From: Psychroflexus gondwanensis ACAM 44
Lineage (GTDB): Bacteria > Bacteroidota > Bacteroidia > Flavobacteriales > Flavobacteriaceae
NCBI RefSeq assembly: GCF_000355905.1
Contig: NZ_APLF01000005.1
Coordinates: 268,591 to 332,590, forward strand
Direction of reading: 5' to 3'
DNA: 64,000 nt
Part shown: positions 20,455-30,744 of the stretch, piece after piece
How the letters are laid out: the number at the start of each line of letters is the position of its first letter
How positions within the stretch are numbered: position 1 is the stretch's first letter
The notes under the pieces: model-generated
The model's database searches: none
Told to the model about the DNA's origin: nothing
What the model saw: only the letters and a program-made list of their open reading frames with translations
Translations under genes and position numbers: made by a program

Positions 20455-22581
20455 ATGGAACGTAAAGATATACAGCAAATGAGCTTATCCTCTGCAAAAG
20501 ATCCTATATCGAAAAAGGAATCTAAATTTGAAACTGCAGAGCAAATCAACTTGAAGTCTACGTATACAGAAAAAGACCTTGATAAAGTAGAACATCTAAA
20601 TTTTGTGGCAGGGATTCCTCCTTATTTGCGTGGACCTTACTCTACGATGTATGTTCGCAGACCTTGGACTATCCGTCAATATGCGGGATTTTCAACCGCA
20701 GAAGAAAGCAATGCTTTTTATAGAAGGAATTTGGCAGCAGGACAAAAAGGACTGTCTGTAGCTTTCGATTTGCCCACACACAGAGGTTATGATAGCGATC
20801 ACGAGCGAGTAGTTGGTGATGTTGGCAAAGCGGGTGTAGCAATAGATACCATAGAAGATATGAAAGTCTTATTCGACCAAATACCTTTAGATAAGATGTC
20901 TGTGTCAATGACGATGAACGGAGCGGTTTTACCTGTGATGGCCTTTTATATTGCAGCAGCTGAAGAAACGGGTGTCAAACAAGAACAACTCTCTGGTACC
21001 ATACAAAATGACATTCTAAAGGAGTTTATGGTAAGAAACACCTACATCTACCCTCCCACTCCTTCTATGAAAATTATTTCTGACATATTTGAGTTCACCT
21101 CCAAGAATATGCCCAAATTCAACAGCATTAGCATTTCTGGCTATCACATGCAAGAAGCAGGAGCTACGGCAGATATCGAGCTAGCTTACACCTTAGCAGA
21201 TGGGGTGGAATATATCAAAAAAGGCTTAGATGCAGGGATGGATATCGACACCTTTGCACCCCGACTTTCTTTTTTTTGGGGAGTTGGGATGAACCATTTT
21301 ATGGAAATTGCAAAAATGCGAGCGGCGAGAATGCTCTGGGCTAAATTGGTAAAGCGTTTTAACCCTAAAAATCCAAAATCGTTGGCCTTGAGAACTCACT
21401 CACAAACCAGCGGATGGACGTTAACGGAGCAAGATCCTTTCAATAATGTTGCTAGAACATGCATTGAAGCTACTGCTGCTGCCTTTGGGGGAACACAAAG
21501 TTTGCATACCAATGCATTGGATGAAGCTATTGCCTTACCTACAGACTTTTCTGCTAGAATCGCTAGAAATACTCAAATATACCTTCAAGAAGAAACAGGA
21601 ATTACCAACACGGTAGATCCATGGGCAGGGAGCTATTATGTCGAAAAACTAACGCATGATGTGGCTCAACGGGCTTGGAAACTTATAGAAGAAGTAGAAG
21701 AGCTCGGCGGGATGACCAAGGCTATAGAAGAAGGTATACCCAAGTTGAGAATAGAGCAAGCTGCTGCAAAAAAACAAGCTAGAATTGATAGTGGTACCGA
21801 TAAAATTATTGGAATAAATGCGTATCGCCTAAAGCAAGAAGATCCTATTGTGACTCTTGAGGTGGATAACCAGACGGTGAGAAAACAGCAGTTAGAAAAA
21901 TTAGTAAAAATTAAAGCTTCACGGGATAACGATAAAGTCAAAAAATGTCTAGAAGAGTTGACTCGTATTGCAAAAGAGGAAAATGGAAATCTTTTAGAAG
22001 CCGCCGTTACCGCAGCAAAAGAAAGAGCTACCTTAGGAGAGATAAGTGATGCTTTGGAAGTAGTTTATGGAAGACATAAAGCCAAAATACAATCCTTTAG
22101 TGGTGTTTATAGCAAAGAAATGAAAACAGATAAATCCTTTCACAAGGCCAAAGCTTTGGCTGATGAGTTTGCAGAAAAGGAAGGTCGCCGACCTAGAATT
22201 ATGATTGCAAAAATGGGACAAGATGGTCACGATAGAGGGGCAAAAGTGGTCGCTACTGGCTATGCTGATGTAGGCTTCGATGTTGATATTGGTCCATTAT
22301 TCCAAACTCCTCAAGAAGCAGCAAGACAAGCAGTGGAAAATGACGTTCATATCTTAGGAGTATCTTCCCTAGCCGCAGGTCATAAAACCTTGGTTCCTGA
22401 AGTCATTGAAGAATTAAAGAAATTGGGACGTGAGGATATTATGGTGATCGTTGGTGGAGTGATACCTTCTGCAGATTACAAGTTTTTATTTGATGCTGGA
22501 GCCGTAGCTGTTTTTGGACCTGGAAGTCGAATTAGTGATGCTGCCATTCAAATCCTAGACATATTGAACGATAGCTTTTAA
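20455..22581 (+). CDS. mutB: Methylmalonyl-CoA mutase large (catalytic) subunit
   Basis: 708 residues. The N-terminal TIM barrel carries [27 protein letters not shown] and the substrate-tunnel motif [12 protein letters not shown]; the C-terminal B12 domain carries the cobalt-ligand motif GQDGHDRG followed by the SLAAGH and GGVIP loops. Base-off/His-on binding of adenosylcobalamin is thus expected. Links propionyl-CoA, odd-chain fatty acid and branched amino acid breakdown to the TCA cycle. No MeaB or epimerase gene follows. Confidence 0.97.
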   Translation: MERKDIQQMSLSSAKDPISKKESKFETAEQINLKSTYTEKDLDKVEHLNFVAGIPPYLRGPYSTMYVRRPWTIRQYAGFSTAEESNAFYRRNLAAGQKGLSVAFDLPTHRGYDSDHERVVGDVGKAGVAIDTIEDMKVLFDQIPLDKMSVSMTMNGAVLPVMAFYIAAAEETGVKQEQLSGTIQNDILKEFMVRNTYIYPPTPSMKIISDIFEFTSKNMPKFNSISISGYHMQEAGATADIELAYTLADGVEYIKKGLDAGMDIDTFAPRLSFFWGVGMNHFMEIAKMRAARMLWAKLVKRFNPKNPKSLALRTHSQTSGWTLTEQDPFNNVARTCIEATAAAFGGTQSLHTNALDEAIALPTDFSARIARNTQIYLQEETGITNTVDPWAGSYYVEKLTHDVAQRAWKLIEEVEELGGMTKAIEEGIPKLRIEQAAAKKQARIDSGTDKIIGINAYRLKQEDPIVTLEVDNQTVRKQQLEKLVKIKASRDNDKVKKCLEELTRIAKEENGNLLEAAVTAAKERATLGEISDALEVVYGRHKAKIQSFSGVYSKEMKTDKSFHKAKALADEFAEKEGRRPRIMIAKMGQDGHDRGAKVVATGYADVGFDVDIGPLFQTPQEAARQAVENDVHILGVSSLAAGHKTLVPEVIEELKKLGREDIMVIVGGVIPSADYKFLFDAGAVAVFGPGSRISDAAIQILDILNDSF

Positions 22582-22666
22582 AAGTAGACTTAAGTTTTTT
22601 TAAAATACAATTCAGATAAACAGCTTAGTAAAGTTTTAGATTAGTCACACAAACAATACATTATTC

Positions 22667-24193
22667 ATGGCCATTTTAGGAAATATCATTAAAGGAGTGA
22701 TCAATTTGAGAAATTCTATTTCTTCGGAAGCGGATCACGTTCAGAATCAGAAAGAAATACTTGAGTTTTTATTAGAAAAAGCGAAGTCTACAGAGTTTGG
22801 GAAACACTATGAATTTGAAGAGCTACTCGCTTCTAAAGATCCCTATGAAAATTTCAAGGCAACCATCCCCTATTTTGATTATGATAAAATCCACAACGAA
22901 TGGTGGTATAAGCTTCATAAAGGGGAAAAGGATATTACTTGGCCTGGACATCCCGATTATTTTGCCTTGAGTTCTGGCACTACGGGAAAAACAAGCAAGC
23001 GTATTCCCGTCACTGAAGATATGATTGAAGCCATAAGAAATGCAGGGATAAAACAAATACTAGCCATTGAAAACTTTGACTTACCCGCTGATTTTTTTGA
23101 AAAAGAAATCATGATGCTTGGAAGTTCAACGAACTTAGATCTGAATAATGATCATATTGAAGGCGAAATAAGTGGAATAAGCGCTAGCAGAATTCCTTTT
23201 TGGTTTCGTGGATTTTATAAGCCTGGTGAAGATATTTCCAAAATTGATGACTGGGATGACCGAGTTCAGAAAATTGCAGAGAATGCTAAATCTTGGGATA
23301 TCGGTGCATTAAGCGGCATTCCCTCTTGGATGGAGTTAATGATGGAGAAGGTGATAGAGTATCATCAAGTCGAAAATATTCACGATATATGGCCAAACTT
23401 AAAGGTATATACCTCTGGAGGGGTTGCTTTTGGACCTTATCAAAAGAGTTTTAAACGCTTAACTGGAGAACCTGTTCATGTTATTGATACCTATTTAGCT
23501 TCAGAAGGCTTTATAGCTTTACAAACTCGACCTGAGACTAACTCAATGCAGCTACTCACAGATAATGGAATCTTTTTTGAGTTCGTTCCCTTTCACCCAG
23601 AGTACATCAGACCAGATGGATCCTTAAAACCAGATTCACCATGTATAAGTCTTGAGGATGTAGAGCTCGAACAAGATTATGTTCTTATCATCAGTACAGT
23701 GAGTGGAACTTGGAGATACACCATTGGAGATACTATTCAATTTACGGATGTTAAGAAAGCAGAAATACAGATTACAGGGCGAACCAAATTCTTTTTAAAC
23801 ACCGTAGGATCTCAACTATCGGTCAACAAAATGGACACCGCCATGAGAGAATTGGAGGACCAATTCGACATCGATATTTTAGAGTATACTATCTGCGCCA
23901 AGCGTGCAGAGGATGGAGAATTTTATCACTTTTGGTATTTAGGGGCTAACCATAAAGATCTTGATACGTCAACTATAGCTAAAGCACTTGATGATAGTTT
24001 AAAATCTGCCAATAAGAATTATGAAGTTGCAAGAACTAAAGCCCTTAACGGCGTTAAAGTTCATCTCATTGATCCCACTATTTTTCATGACTGGAGTGCA
24101 AGAAACAAAAAGAAAGGTGGACAAGTAAAAATGGAACGTGTCATGAATGAAGAAAAATTCTCTGAATGGGAGAATTTTGTAAAAAACCACTAA
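22667..24193 (+). CDS. GH3-family acyl-adenylating protein
   Basis: 508 residues with the GH3 (auxin-responsive promoter) fold. The ATP/AMP motifs are visible: FALSSGTTGKTSKRIPV near residue 105, a YLASEGF segment near 280, and YTIGDTIQFTD around residue 350. Plant members adenylate and conjugate acyl acids to amino acids; the bacterial substrate is unknown. Convergent with the metalloprotease-like gene 6 bp past its stop. Confidence 0.85.
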   Translation: MAILGNIIKGVINLRNSISSEADHVQNQKEILEFLLEKAKSTEFGKHYEFEELLASKDPYENFKATIPYFDYDKIHNEWWYKLHKGEKDITWPGHPDYFALSSGTTGKTSKRIPVTEDMIEAIRNAGIKQILAIENFDLPADFFEKEIMMLGSSTNLDLNNDHIEGEISGISASRIPFWFRGFYKPGEDISKIDDWDDRVQKIAENAKSWDIGALSGIPSWMELMMEKVIEYHQVENIHDIWPNLKVYTSGGVAFGPYQKSFKRLTGEPVHVIDTYLASEGFIALQTRPETNSMQLLTDNGIFFEFVPFHPEYIRPDGSLKPDSPCISLEDVELEQDYVLIISTVSGTWRYTIGDTIQFTDVKKAEIQITGRTKFFLNTVGSQLSVNKMDTAMRELEDQFDIDILEYTICAKRAEDGEFYHFWYLGANHKDLDTSTIAKALDDSLKSANKNYEVARTKALNGVKVHLIDPTIFHDWSARNKKKGGQVKMERVMNEEKFSEWENFVKNH

Positions 24194-24199
24194 TTCCAA

Positions 24200-24829
24200 T
24201 TAGCGATCTTGAACTATTTGCATAATTTCTTCTGGGGATAAATAGTATTGCTTTATCCTCTTTTTATAATCTGGATCAATATCTGCATGATTTAAGATGA
24301 AATTTTTGGTTTTCAAAATATAATCTTCCATCCCTTGATTGACTGCAAAAGTATCTGCCGATCGCTCAGCATCTATGATATGATTCTCCAGATACAAGTA
24401 TTTTATTCCAAACCAAACTAGATTGAACGTCCCTCTTTCTTGATAGTCCAAAATATGACCCAATTCATGGCCAATCCATCCCGTAATGATCTCTGAAGGT
24501 ATATTGACTGTCTTAAATTCTTTACCAGATATTTTAAACTTTTCACTAATAAATATATAGTATTTACGCTTTTTCATTGGGGTAAGCAGACTTTTAAAAT
24601 CAGGCTGAGCTTGCATCGTGGATTTTTTAATATCCGACTTAAATTTAAAAGTAATAGTTACATTTTCCAATTGAGGAAAATAGTCTAGAGCAAGCTCTAT
24701 TTCTTTTTTAATAGAGTCTGGATAGGTATGATACTGATTAGCCTTCATAGAACAAATAGAGTTGAACATTAAAAAGATGATTAGAAATTGCGTTTTATTT
24801 TTTATCAAATTCACTTCAAAATTAAGCAC
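24200..24829 (-). CDS. Exported HExxH metallopeptidase-like protein
   Basis: 209 residues. A hydrophobic stretch near residues 13-27 (FLIIFLMFNSICS) suggests export, possibly as a signal peptide. GWIGHELGHILDYQ contains HExxH and, about 30 residues on, DAERSADTFAV supplies a Glu that could be the third zinc ligand (gluzincin-like ExxxD). Charged and short; no known family name comes to mind. 45 bp separate it from the upstream AsmA-like gene on the same strand. Confidence 0.6.
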   Translation of the reverse strand: MLNFEVNLIKNKTQFLIIFLMFNSICSMKANQYHTYPDSIKKEIELALDYFPQLENVTITFKFKSDIKKSTMQAQPDFKSLLTPMKKRKYYIFISEKFKISGKEFKTVNIPSEIITGWIGHELGHILDYQERGTFNLVWFGIKYLYLENHIIDAERSADTFAVNQGMEDYILKTKNFILNHADIDPDYKKRIKQYYLSPEEIMQIVQDR

Positions 24830-24874
24830 TTATAAAAGCTAAGTAGTTCACTGATAATTCAATAAGTTTCATTT

Positions 24875-27499
24875 TTAATTATCTTTTTTCTTTTTAAGAA
24901 TACCGCCCAAGATATCTTTCACTACATCCTTTACATCCTCTTGTTGGGTTTTTGTGGAGTCCTTTTGATTTTCATCGCCACCTAACAAATTATTAATTTC
25001 ATCGCCAATTTTATCTTTAATGGCGTTAGTTGCTTTTTCTTTTTGAGCATCCACAATCTTAGAGGTTAGATCTTTAATAGCATTTTGCATATTTAACTGG
25101 ATCTTTGGATTGGAAAAAGTTCCCGTTAATCCAACTGGAACATCAACATTCAATTGGCTAAGATCTGTATTGCTCAATTGAGCAAGCTGACCTCCTACTT
25201 CCTTTCCAAAATATTTTGCAGGAACATTGAAACTAAGATTGTAATTCATCGTGTTATCAAACGAGTGACTTCCTGAAACATCGACCTTTACATCGTCTAA
25301 GTTGAAATCAAAATCATCTGCATTAATTGCTCCATTTTTGAAATTTAGTTTAGCGACTAGATCCTTTACTTTCAGTTTATCGAAGTTTAACACCTCAAAC
25401 TGACTGTTCAACTTAGAGATTAAAGGCATCTTACCTTCTTCTACCTCTGCACTTAAGATATTCGCGAGAGCACTTCCTGCTAATGAAGTATAAATGGGCA
25501 TCAAATCTTTTGTGAGATTTCCATTTAGATTAATTGTTGTACTCGCTACCCCATTTAGGGCTTGTGCAATAGGTGCTAAACCTTTAATCAATTCCATTTG
25601 CTGAAAAGCTTCTATAATTTTGATGGTGTTTAAGCCCAATTTCATATCGAAATTAGGAACGCCTGAAGTCGTCACTTTCCCATCAAGATTTATGCTTCCT
25701 CCAAAAATATCGGCATTTACATTCTTAAGGATGGCACTTTCGTTTTTTAAGGCTAGACTCCCTTTAGCATTTTTTAAAGTTAAGTTGTCATAAATGACAG
25801 TTTTAGCATTGAAGTTTAAGACAATATCCAAAAAATCTGGAATTTTTATAGCTTCTACTCTGCCTTCAGATCCAGTACTGGCTGTTTCGGTAGCCGAATT
25901 TTCAGAATCTGATGTCTTATCACCAACTTCACTGTCTACCATAAAATCAGCAATATTAAAGTTGGTAGAAGTCGCATTAAAAGTTCCTTGAAGGGGTTTA
26001 TCTGAAAATGCAAATCCCATAAGATTACTCAAATCTCCTTTCATCTGAAGGTCTGTAGAGCCTGCTGTCATTTCAAAACTATTCAATTGGATATCATTCG
26101 TTGTAAAGTTGACGGTGGCGACCTCAACATGAATCACTTCAGCTAAGTCTGGAGACTCATAATCAAACTTAGATAGCTTCATAGAACCCTGTGCCTTTAC
26201 ATTTTCGTAAGCTTCTCGTTCTATGGAGTTCATATCAAAATTAGTCGTTAGATCCGCATCTAAAATCCCACTTAGATCTTGCTCGATATCTACAGGATAG
26301 GCTTTTTTAAGATTTGCTAGATTCAATCTCCCTTTCATTTTGAGATCTACCAACATATTTGTGGTGAGGTTTTTAACCGATCCACTTCCTGCAAACCGGT
26401 CTTGATCTATTCTGAAGTCAACAGTGTTGAAATTGATAAAGGTATCTTCAACAAGTCCTGTTTCGTTTTGAATTCTGATGTCCAAAGAAATATCCTCAAC
26501 TTTTTTAGCTAAATCTGGATATTGGAAAGAGGCATTATCACTAGAAGCAGAGATATCCAAAGTAGGGATATACGTTTCATCTACTTTACCCTTAATAATC
26601 CCATTCAATTGGAAATCACCAGTAGTTGTGACTCCATCAAGATTTGAAGCATAGGTTTCAGGAATTAGTGCTAGAAAATTTTTGAAATCTGAGGATGGCG
26701 TAGAGAATTGTATGTCGATATCATTATAATCATCGAAGGTTTGGACGTAGCCTTCAAATTTGAGCGGTAATTGATTCACAATAGCTTCATTTTCTAAAAA
26801 TGAAAATTTCATGTTTTCCAAATCAATATTCAAGTCGGCATCCAGAACTAGAGAATTATTATTCAAATAGTTGGTTCCGTCAAAATCAAAAGAAACTTTG
26901 GAATCTGTCTGTGTTTTTAACGTAAAAACTGAAGCTTCAAAATTACCATCACCGCTATGGCTAAACTCATTTAGTCTCAAAAATATATTACCACTTTCGT
27001 CTAGATAATTTATTCGAGATGAATTGATTTCGTAGTGACTTAGATTCAATTGAAAGGGTTTACTCTCCGTTTTAGTAGCTGTGGTTTCTTGTTTAGCATC
27101 GGTCGATTTGGCGATATCGTAATTGGCATTCCCCAAGGAATCTACTTTTACATTGATAAAAGCTTCATTCAGATAGATTTCATCTATGCTTAAGCCTTCG
27201 TCTTTAAAAAGTTGCATAACGCCCATTGATATATTGAAATCCTTGGCATACACTAAAGTATCTCCTTCAAAAGGAGCTTGATTAATAAGACTCAAATCTT
27301 CGAAGCTTAGACTGGCATTAGGAAAATTTCTAAAGAGACTCAAATTGAGAGATGACCATTCCACTTGAGCATTAACATTATCATTGGCTGCTTTCTTTAC
27401 CATTTTTTCAAGACTTCCTTTGAATAAAATGGGAGTCAGAAATAAACCAATAACCAGGATTAGAATTACAATGCCTATAATTTTGAATGCTTTTTTCAT
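24875..27499 (-). CDS. AsmA-like envelope protein
   Basis: 874 residues anchored by an N-terminal membrane helix (FKIIGIVILILVIGLFLTPILF). The body is a long series of beta-strand repeats of the AsmA/YhdP type, with the AsmA N-terminal feature LSLFRNFPNASLSFEDLSL and the typical C-terminal AsmA segment GANADDF-like (NGAINADDFDFNLDDVKV). Members bridge the periplasm and take part in phospholipid transport to, or folding at, the outer membrane. A low-complexity acidic C-terminus (ENQKDSTKTQQEDVKD) ends in lysines. Confidence 0.85.
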   Translation of the reverse strand: MKKAFKIIGIVILILVIGLFLTPILFKGSLEKMVKKAANDNVNAQVEWSSLNLSLFRNFPNASLSFEDLSLINQAPFEGDTLVYAKDFNISMGVMQLFKDEGLSIDEIYLNEAFINVKVDSLGNANYDIAKSTDAKQETTATKTESKPFQLNLSHYEINSSRINYLDESGNIFLRLNEFSHSGDGNFEASVFTLKTQTDSKVSFDFDGTNYLNNNSLVLDADLNIDLENMKFSFLENEAIVNQLPLKFEGYVQTFDDYNDIDIQFSTPSSDFKNFLALIPETYASNLDGVTTTGDFQLNGIIKGKVDETYIPTLDISASSDNASFQYPDLAKKVEDISLDIRIQNETGLVEDTFINFNTVDFRIDQDRFAGSGSVKNLTTNMLVDLKMKGRLNLANLKKAYPVDIEQDLSGILDADLTTNFDMNSIEREAYENVKAQGSMKLSKFDYESPDLAEVIHVEVATVNFTTNDIQLNSFEMTAGSTDLQMKGDLSNLMGFAFSDKPLQGTFNATSTNFNIADFMVDSEVGDKTSDSENSATETASTGSEGRVEAIKIPDFLDIVLNFNAKTVIYDNLTLKNAKGSLALKNESAILKNVNADIFGGSINLDGKVTTSGVPNFDMKLGLNTIKIIEAFQQMELIKGLAPIAQALNGVASTTINLNGNLTKDLMPIYTSLAGSALANILSAEVEEGKMPLISKLNSQFEVLNFDKLKVKDLVAKLNFKNGAINADDFDFNLDDVKVDVSGSHSFDNTMNYNLSFNVPAKYFGKEVGGQLAQLSNTDLSQLNVDVPVGLTGTFSNPKIQLNMQNAIKDLTSKIVDAQKEKATNAIKDKIGDEINNLLGGDENQKDSTKTQQEDVKDVVKDILGGILKKKKDN

Positions 27500-27581
27500 T
27501 ATATGAATTTGAAGCTAAAATTAAACATTGCATTCTAAGATATCCTAAAAAAAGAATTAAAATTTAGAAGTGTTTAATCTT

Positions 27582-28280
27582 TCAAAGACTTTCAGAATCA
27601 GGTAATTCCTCACCTTGTTTTAGATTGAATTTCTTTCTAAAAAGATAGACAGACAGATATAAGAGTGGAGTATCTAGCAAAGCAATAAGCGCTTTGAACA
27701 AGAAACCACTGAGGAGCAGTCCACCGAATAAGGACCAATCCAATTCACCAAAAACACTTAAAAGAAAAATCACGGCGAAGGTATCTACAAATTGAGAACA
27801 GAAGGTGGAAAAATTATTTCTCAACCACAGATGCTTTCCTTTAGTCACCTTTTTCCAAAAGTGATAGACATAAATATCAACATATTGAGCAAGCAAATAA
27901 GCCATCATAGATGCACCTACAGCTATAGCGGTAGCGCCAAAAACATTACTAAACACTTCATCTCCAATTGGTGACCAAGGCACTGAGGGAACGGCATTAG
28001 CTAGTAGAATAATCAATAGAGAAAACACCGAAGCGAAAATTCCTAGGGTCACCACTTGATTGGCTTTCTTTTTTCCATAAATCTCACTTATAGTATCCGT
28101 AATAAGGAAAGTAATAGGATAAGGAAGTACTCCTACCGATATTTCAAATCTATAAATTCCGAAAAAATCCCAGTAAAAAAACTTCTGGAAGATAAGATTG
28201 GAAACCACTAAAGATGTAATGAAAAGAGCCGCAAGAATAAGATAAATGCGTCCTGCTGAAAGTTTTTGTAATGCTGTCAA
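27582..28280 (-). CDS. Queuosine precursor transporter, YhhQ family
   Basis: 232 residues and about six membrane helices. PYPITFLITDTISEIYGKKKA and RNNFSTFCSQFVDTFAVIFLL are the hallmarks of the YhhQ (VUT) family, which takes up queuosine precursors such as 7-cyano-7-deazaguanine. I looked in the 5' region (28281-28392) for a preQ1 riboswitch and saw no convincing pseudoknot. The divergent neighbour is the folK fusion. Confidence 0.88.
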   Translation of the reverse strand: MTALQKLSAGRIYLILAALFITSLVVSNLIFQKFFYWDFFGIYRFEISVGVLPYPITFLITDTISEIYGKKKANQVVTLGIFASVFSLLIILLANAVPSVPWSPIGDEVFSNVFGATAIAVGASMMAYLLAQYVDIYVYHFWKKVTKGKHLWLRNNFSTFCSQFVDTFAVIFLLSVFGELDWSLFGGLLLSGFLFKALIALLDTPLLYLSVYLFRKKFNLKQGEELPDSESL

Positions 28281-28299
28281 ATATATTGGATTTGATATT

Positions 28300-28307
28300 T
28301 ACCTTTG
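28300..28307 (+). promoter_or_regulatory. Candidate -7 element for the folK fusion
   Basis: TACCTTTG fits TAnnTTTG, 86 bp before the TTG start at 28393. No clear -33 partner. Confidence 0.3.
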
Positions 28308-28392
28308 CGACAAATTTAAGCTGCAAATAGATGCTAAAGCACAAAACAAGCAGTAGATTGTTAATTAATAAGTATTAAAATTTTCTTAAAAA

Positions 28393-29538
28393 TTGAATCT
28401 TAAAACCACCACATATATTGCTTTAGGAAGCAACCGAGGCGATAAACTACATTGGCTCCGCAAAGCGATAGATCGTATATATGATCGCATCGGCGACGTC
28501 ACAAAAGTTTCTAAAGTCTACAAAACACCAGCCCTAGGTTTTGAGGGAGATGATTTTTTGAATGCTGTTATAGAAGTTGAAACCAGATATTCTGCAGAAG
28601 ATACTTTAGAAGAATTACTCAACATAGAAGTAGAACTTGGCAGAATACGCATAAAAGATAAAGGTTACCAAGCTAGAACTATAGACTTAGACATTATTTT
28701 TTATGACGACACAACTATCGAAACAGAAAGCTTAATAATTCCACATCCCAGACTAGCTGAACGAAAATTTGTACTTTATCCTTTGGCGGATATTGCCCCC
28801 GAGATAATACATCCCAAATTAGGTCGAAACATCACAGATTTGGTTAAATCTACATCAGATACTACTTCTGTAGAATTGATAACAGGTCAATTAGATACCA
28901 AAATATCTAAATTCAGGCAAGTTAGCTATCTAACCATAGAAGGAAACATTGGTTCAGGAAAGACGAGCTTAGCAGAAATGATTGCTGAAGACTTCAATGG
29001 AAAATTGATTTTGGAACGTTTTAAAGACAATCCCTTTTTACCAAAGTTCTATGAGGATCAGGCTCGATTTGCTTTTCCTTTGGAAATGTCATTTTTAGCA
29101 GATCGCCATCAACAACTGATGGATGATATATCTCAGTTGGATTTATTTTCAGATTTCGCCATTTCAGATTACAACCCCAATAAATCACTTATTTTCTCAA
29201 AGGTTACCTTACAAGAGGACGAATACGCACTCTACAAGAAAATCTTTACAATTATGTATAGCGATGTCCCGAAACCCGATGTATACGTATATCTCTATCA
29301 AAATACCGAGCGATTGCTTAAAAATATTCAAAAGAGAGGGAGAGATTATGAGCAAAATATAACTCCAGATTATTTGAGACGTATCCATGAAGGCTATTTG
29401 AATTTCTTCAACTCTCAAAATAAGATCGATGTAAAAATCATTGATATTTCGGACTTAGATTTCGTCGCTCGTCGAGAAGATTATTTATTTCTTTTAGAAA
29501 AAATCTCGGAAATCAATTCAAAACTTTCAAACCGATAG
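28393..29538 (+). CDS. folK: FolK - deoxynucleoside kinase fusion
   Basis: 381 residues. In-frame TAA two codons upstream forces the TTG start at 28393. Residues 1 to about 160 are HPPK (6-hydroxymethyl-7,8-dihydropterin pyrophosphokinase, folate pathway): YIALGSNRGDK and RTIDLDIIFYDD. From about residue 178 a second domain starts with P-loop EGNIGSGKT (183-191) and goes on as a deoxynucleoside kinase (AEMIAEDFNG, ERFKDNPFLPKFYED, the DRH-like motif SFLADRHQQ, RGRDYEQ). Both parts look intact. The 3' end overlaps the convergent FAD gene by 12 bp. Confidence 0.92.
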   Translation: MNLKTTTYIALGSNRGDKLHWLRKAIDRIYDRIGDVTKVSKVYKTPALGFEGDDFLNAVIEVETRYSAEDTLEELLNIEVELGRIRIKDKGYQARTIDLDIIFYDDTTIETESLIIPHPRLAERKFVLYPLADIAPEIIHPKLGRNITDLVKSTSDTTSVELITGQLDTKISKFRQVSYLTIEGNIGSGKTSLAEMIAEDFNGKLILERFKDNPFLPKFYEDQARFAFPLEMSFLADRHQQLMDDISQLDLFSDFAISDYNPNKSLIFSKVTLQEDEYALYKKIFTIMYSDVPKPDVYVYLYQNTERLLKNIQKRGRDYEQNITPDYLRRIHEGYLNFFNSQNKIDVKIIDISDLDFVARREDYLFLLEKISEINSKLSNR

Positions 29539-30576
29539 GTTCAGCAGAGAATCTGCGACTTCTGTTCCTCGATGCACAGCTCCATCCATATATCCTGAGG
29601 TTTGTTGTGCGGTTTCTGAAGCTGAAAAAAACAATCGATTATCAAATAAAGAGTCTCTGAGTTGAGGGTTTCCATTATTTTGATGTGGCACTAAGCTTTT
29701 CGCATTTTTCGGTATAGTATAAGGTTCATTACGCCAGTTTACATCTGCATAAGCTTTTAGTCGCCTTTCCTTTTCTGGAAAATAGCTTTCTAATAGACGA
29801 GTCACCTTTTCTTTTCTTTCTTCCGAATTTAAATTGGAATAGTTAGAATTTAAAAAGCCAACCAAAGCGTTTTGATCCCCTTCGATAGTGCTGTGATCGT
29901 ACATTTCTTGGATAATTTGATGGGGGCTCATTAAAGTGCCAATAAACTGTTGACTTTTCCAAAAAGCATCTTCATAAGCCATGCTGAATTTAATGGAGTC
30001 TGACATCCAGGTATGAGTATTTTGTAGAAGCTGGTTGAAAGTCTCTGAAAGTTTAGGCTTAAACTCTATGCTATCTGAAATCACCTGAGTGGGAATACTT
30101 AACACGAGGTAATCTGCCTCAAAAACACTAGTGCTAGTGGAAACTTTTATAGACTCATCTACAGAAATTGAATCAACAACTTCATCAAAATGAATTTTAG
30201 CTCCTGAAGCTTCTGCCAAAGTCTCTATAAGATGAGAGGTTCCATGATTAAACTTATAGGTGGCTGTACCTTGGGAGGGGATTTGAAAACGTTCTATATT
30301 TCCCTTTGGCCTAAAATCATAAACTGCTTCGGCACCATTATCTTGCGTTTTAAAAGGAATGTTCAATTCTTTTATCAATTGAATTAAACTTGTATGCTGG
30401 GGACCAAACCAGGTTGCTCCCATTTCTAGTTGGCTATTTTCTTTTTCAAGAGTAAAAATACGACCGCCAAGTCTTGGTCTGGCCTCAAGAATTTCGACGT
30501 CAAAGTTGGAATTTCTCAAGGCATAAGCAGTCGATAAACCACTTAAGCCTGCACCTATGATTAATACTTTAGGCAT
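29527..30576 (-). CDS. FAD-dependent amine oxidase family protein
   Basis: 349 residues with the dinucleotide fold at the N-terminus: VLIIGAGLSGLSTAY followed by EARPRLGGRI (the GG-doublet). The C-terminal ETAQQTSGYMDGAVHRGTEVA is the FAD-contacting end of flavin monoamine oxidases and related enzymes. It is shorter than typical MAOs (about 450-500), lacking part of the substrate domain; substrate unknown. Runs towards the folK fusion, overlapping it by 12 bp. Confidence 0.82.
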   Translation of the reverse strand: MPKVLIIGAGLSGLSTAYALRNSNFDVEILEARPRLGGRIFTLEKENSQLEMGATWFGPQHTSLIQLIKELNIPFKTQDNGAEAVYDFRPKGNIERFQIPSQGTATYKFNHGTSHLIETLAEASGAKIHFDEVVDSISVDESIKVSTSTSVFEADYLVLSIPTQVISDSIEFKPKLSETFNQLLQNTHTWMSDSIKFSMAYEDAFWKSQQFIGTLMSPHQIIQEMYDHSTIEGDQNALVGFLNSNYSNLNSEERKEKVTRLLESYFPEKERRLKAYADVNWRNEPYTIPKNAKSLVPHQNNGNPQLRDSLFDNRLFFSASETAQQTSGYMDGAVHRGTEVADSLLNLSV

Positions 30577-30718
30577 TTATTTTTTTGGCAAAGGTCAGGA
30601 TTTAAATCATTTTAATAGATCAAGGACTTATAAAGTAAAATTAAATTTGAAGGATTAAGCCTTGGGAGGTTCTCTATTAATTTCACATTTTTAAAACATA
30701 AAGGCATACATAAAAGTC

Positions 30719-30726
30719 TAATTTTG
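30719..30726 (+). promoter_or_regulatory. Candidate -7 element for cysE-cysM
   Basis: TAATTTTG, a TAnnTTTG match 18 bp before the cysE ATG. No TTG at -33 seen. Confidence 0.3.
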
Positions 30727-30744
30727 TGGAAATATAACATCGCT

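Noticed and set aside
28281..28392. preQ1 riboswitch before the YhhQ-family gene
   Set aside because: The leader is short and I could not draw the H-type pseudoknot with the conserved A-rich tail.
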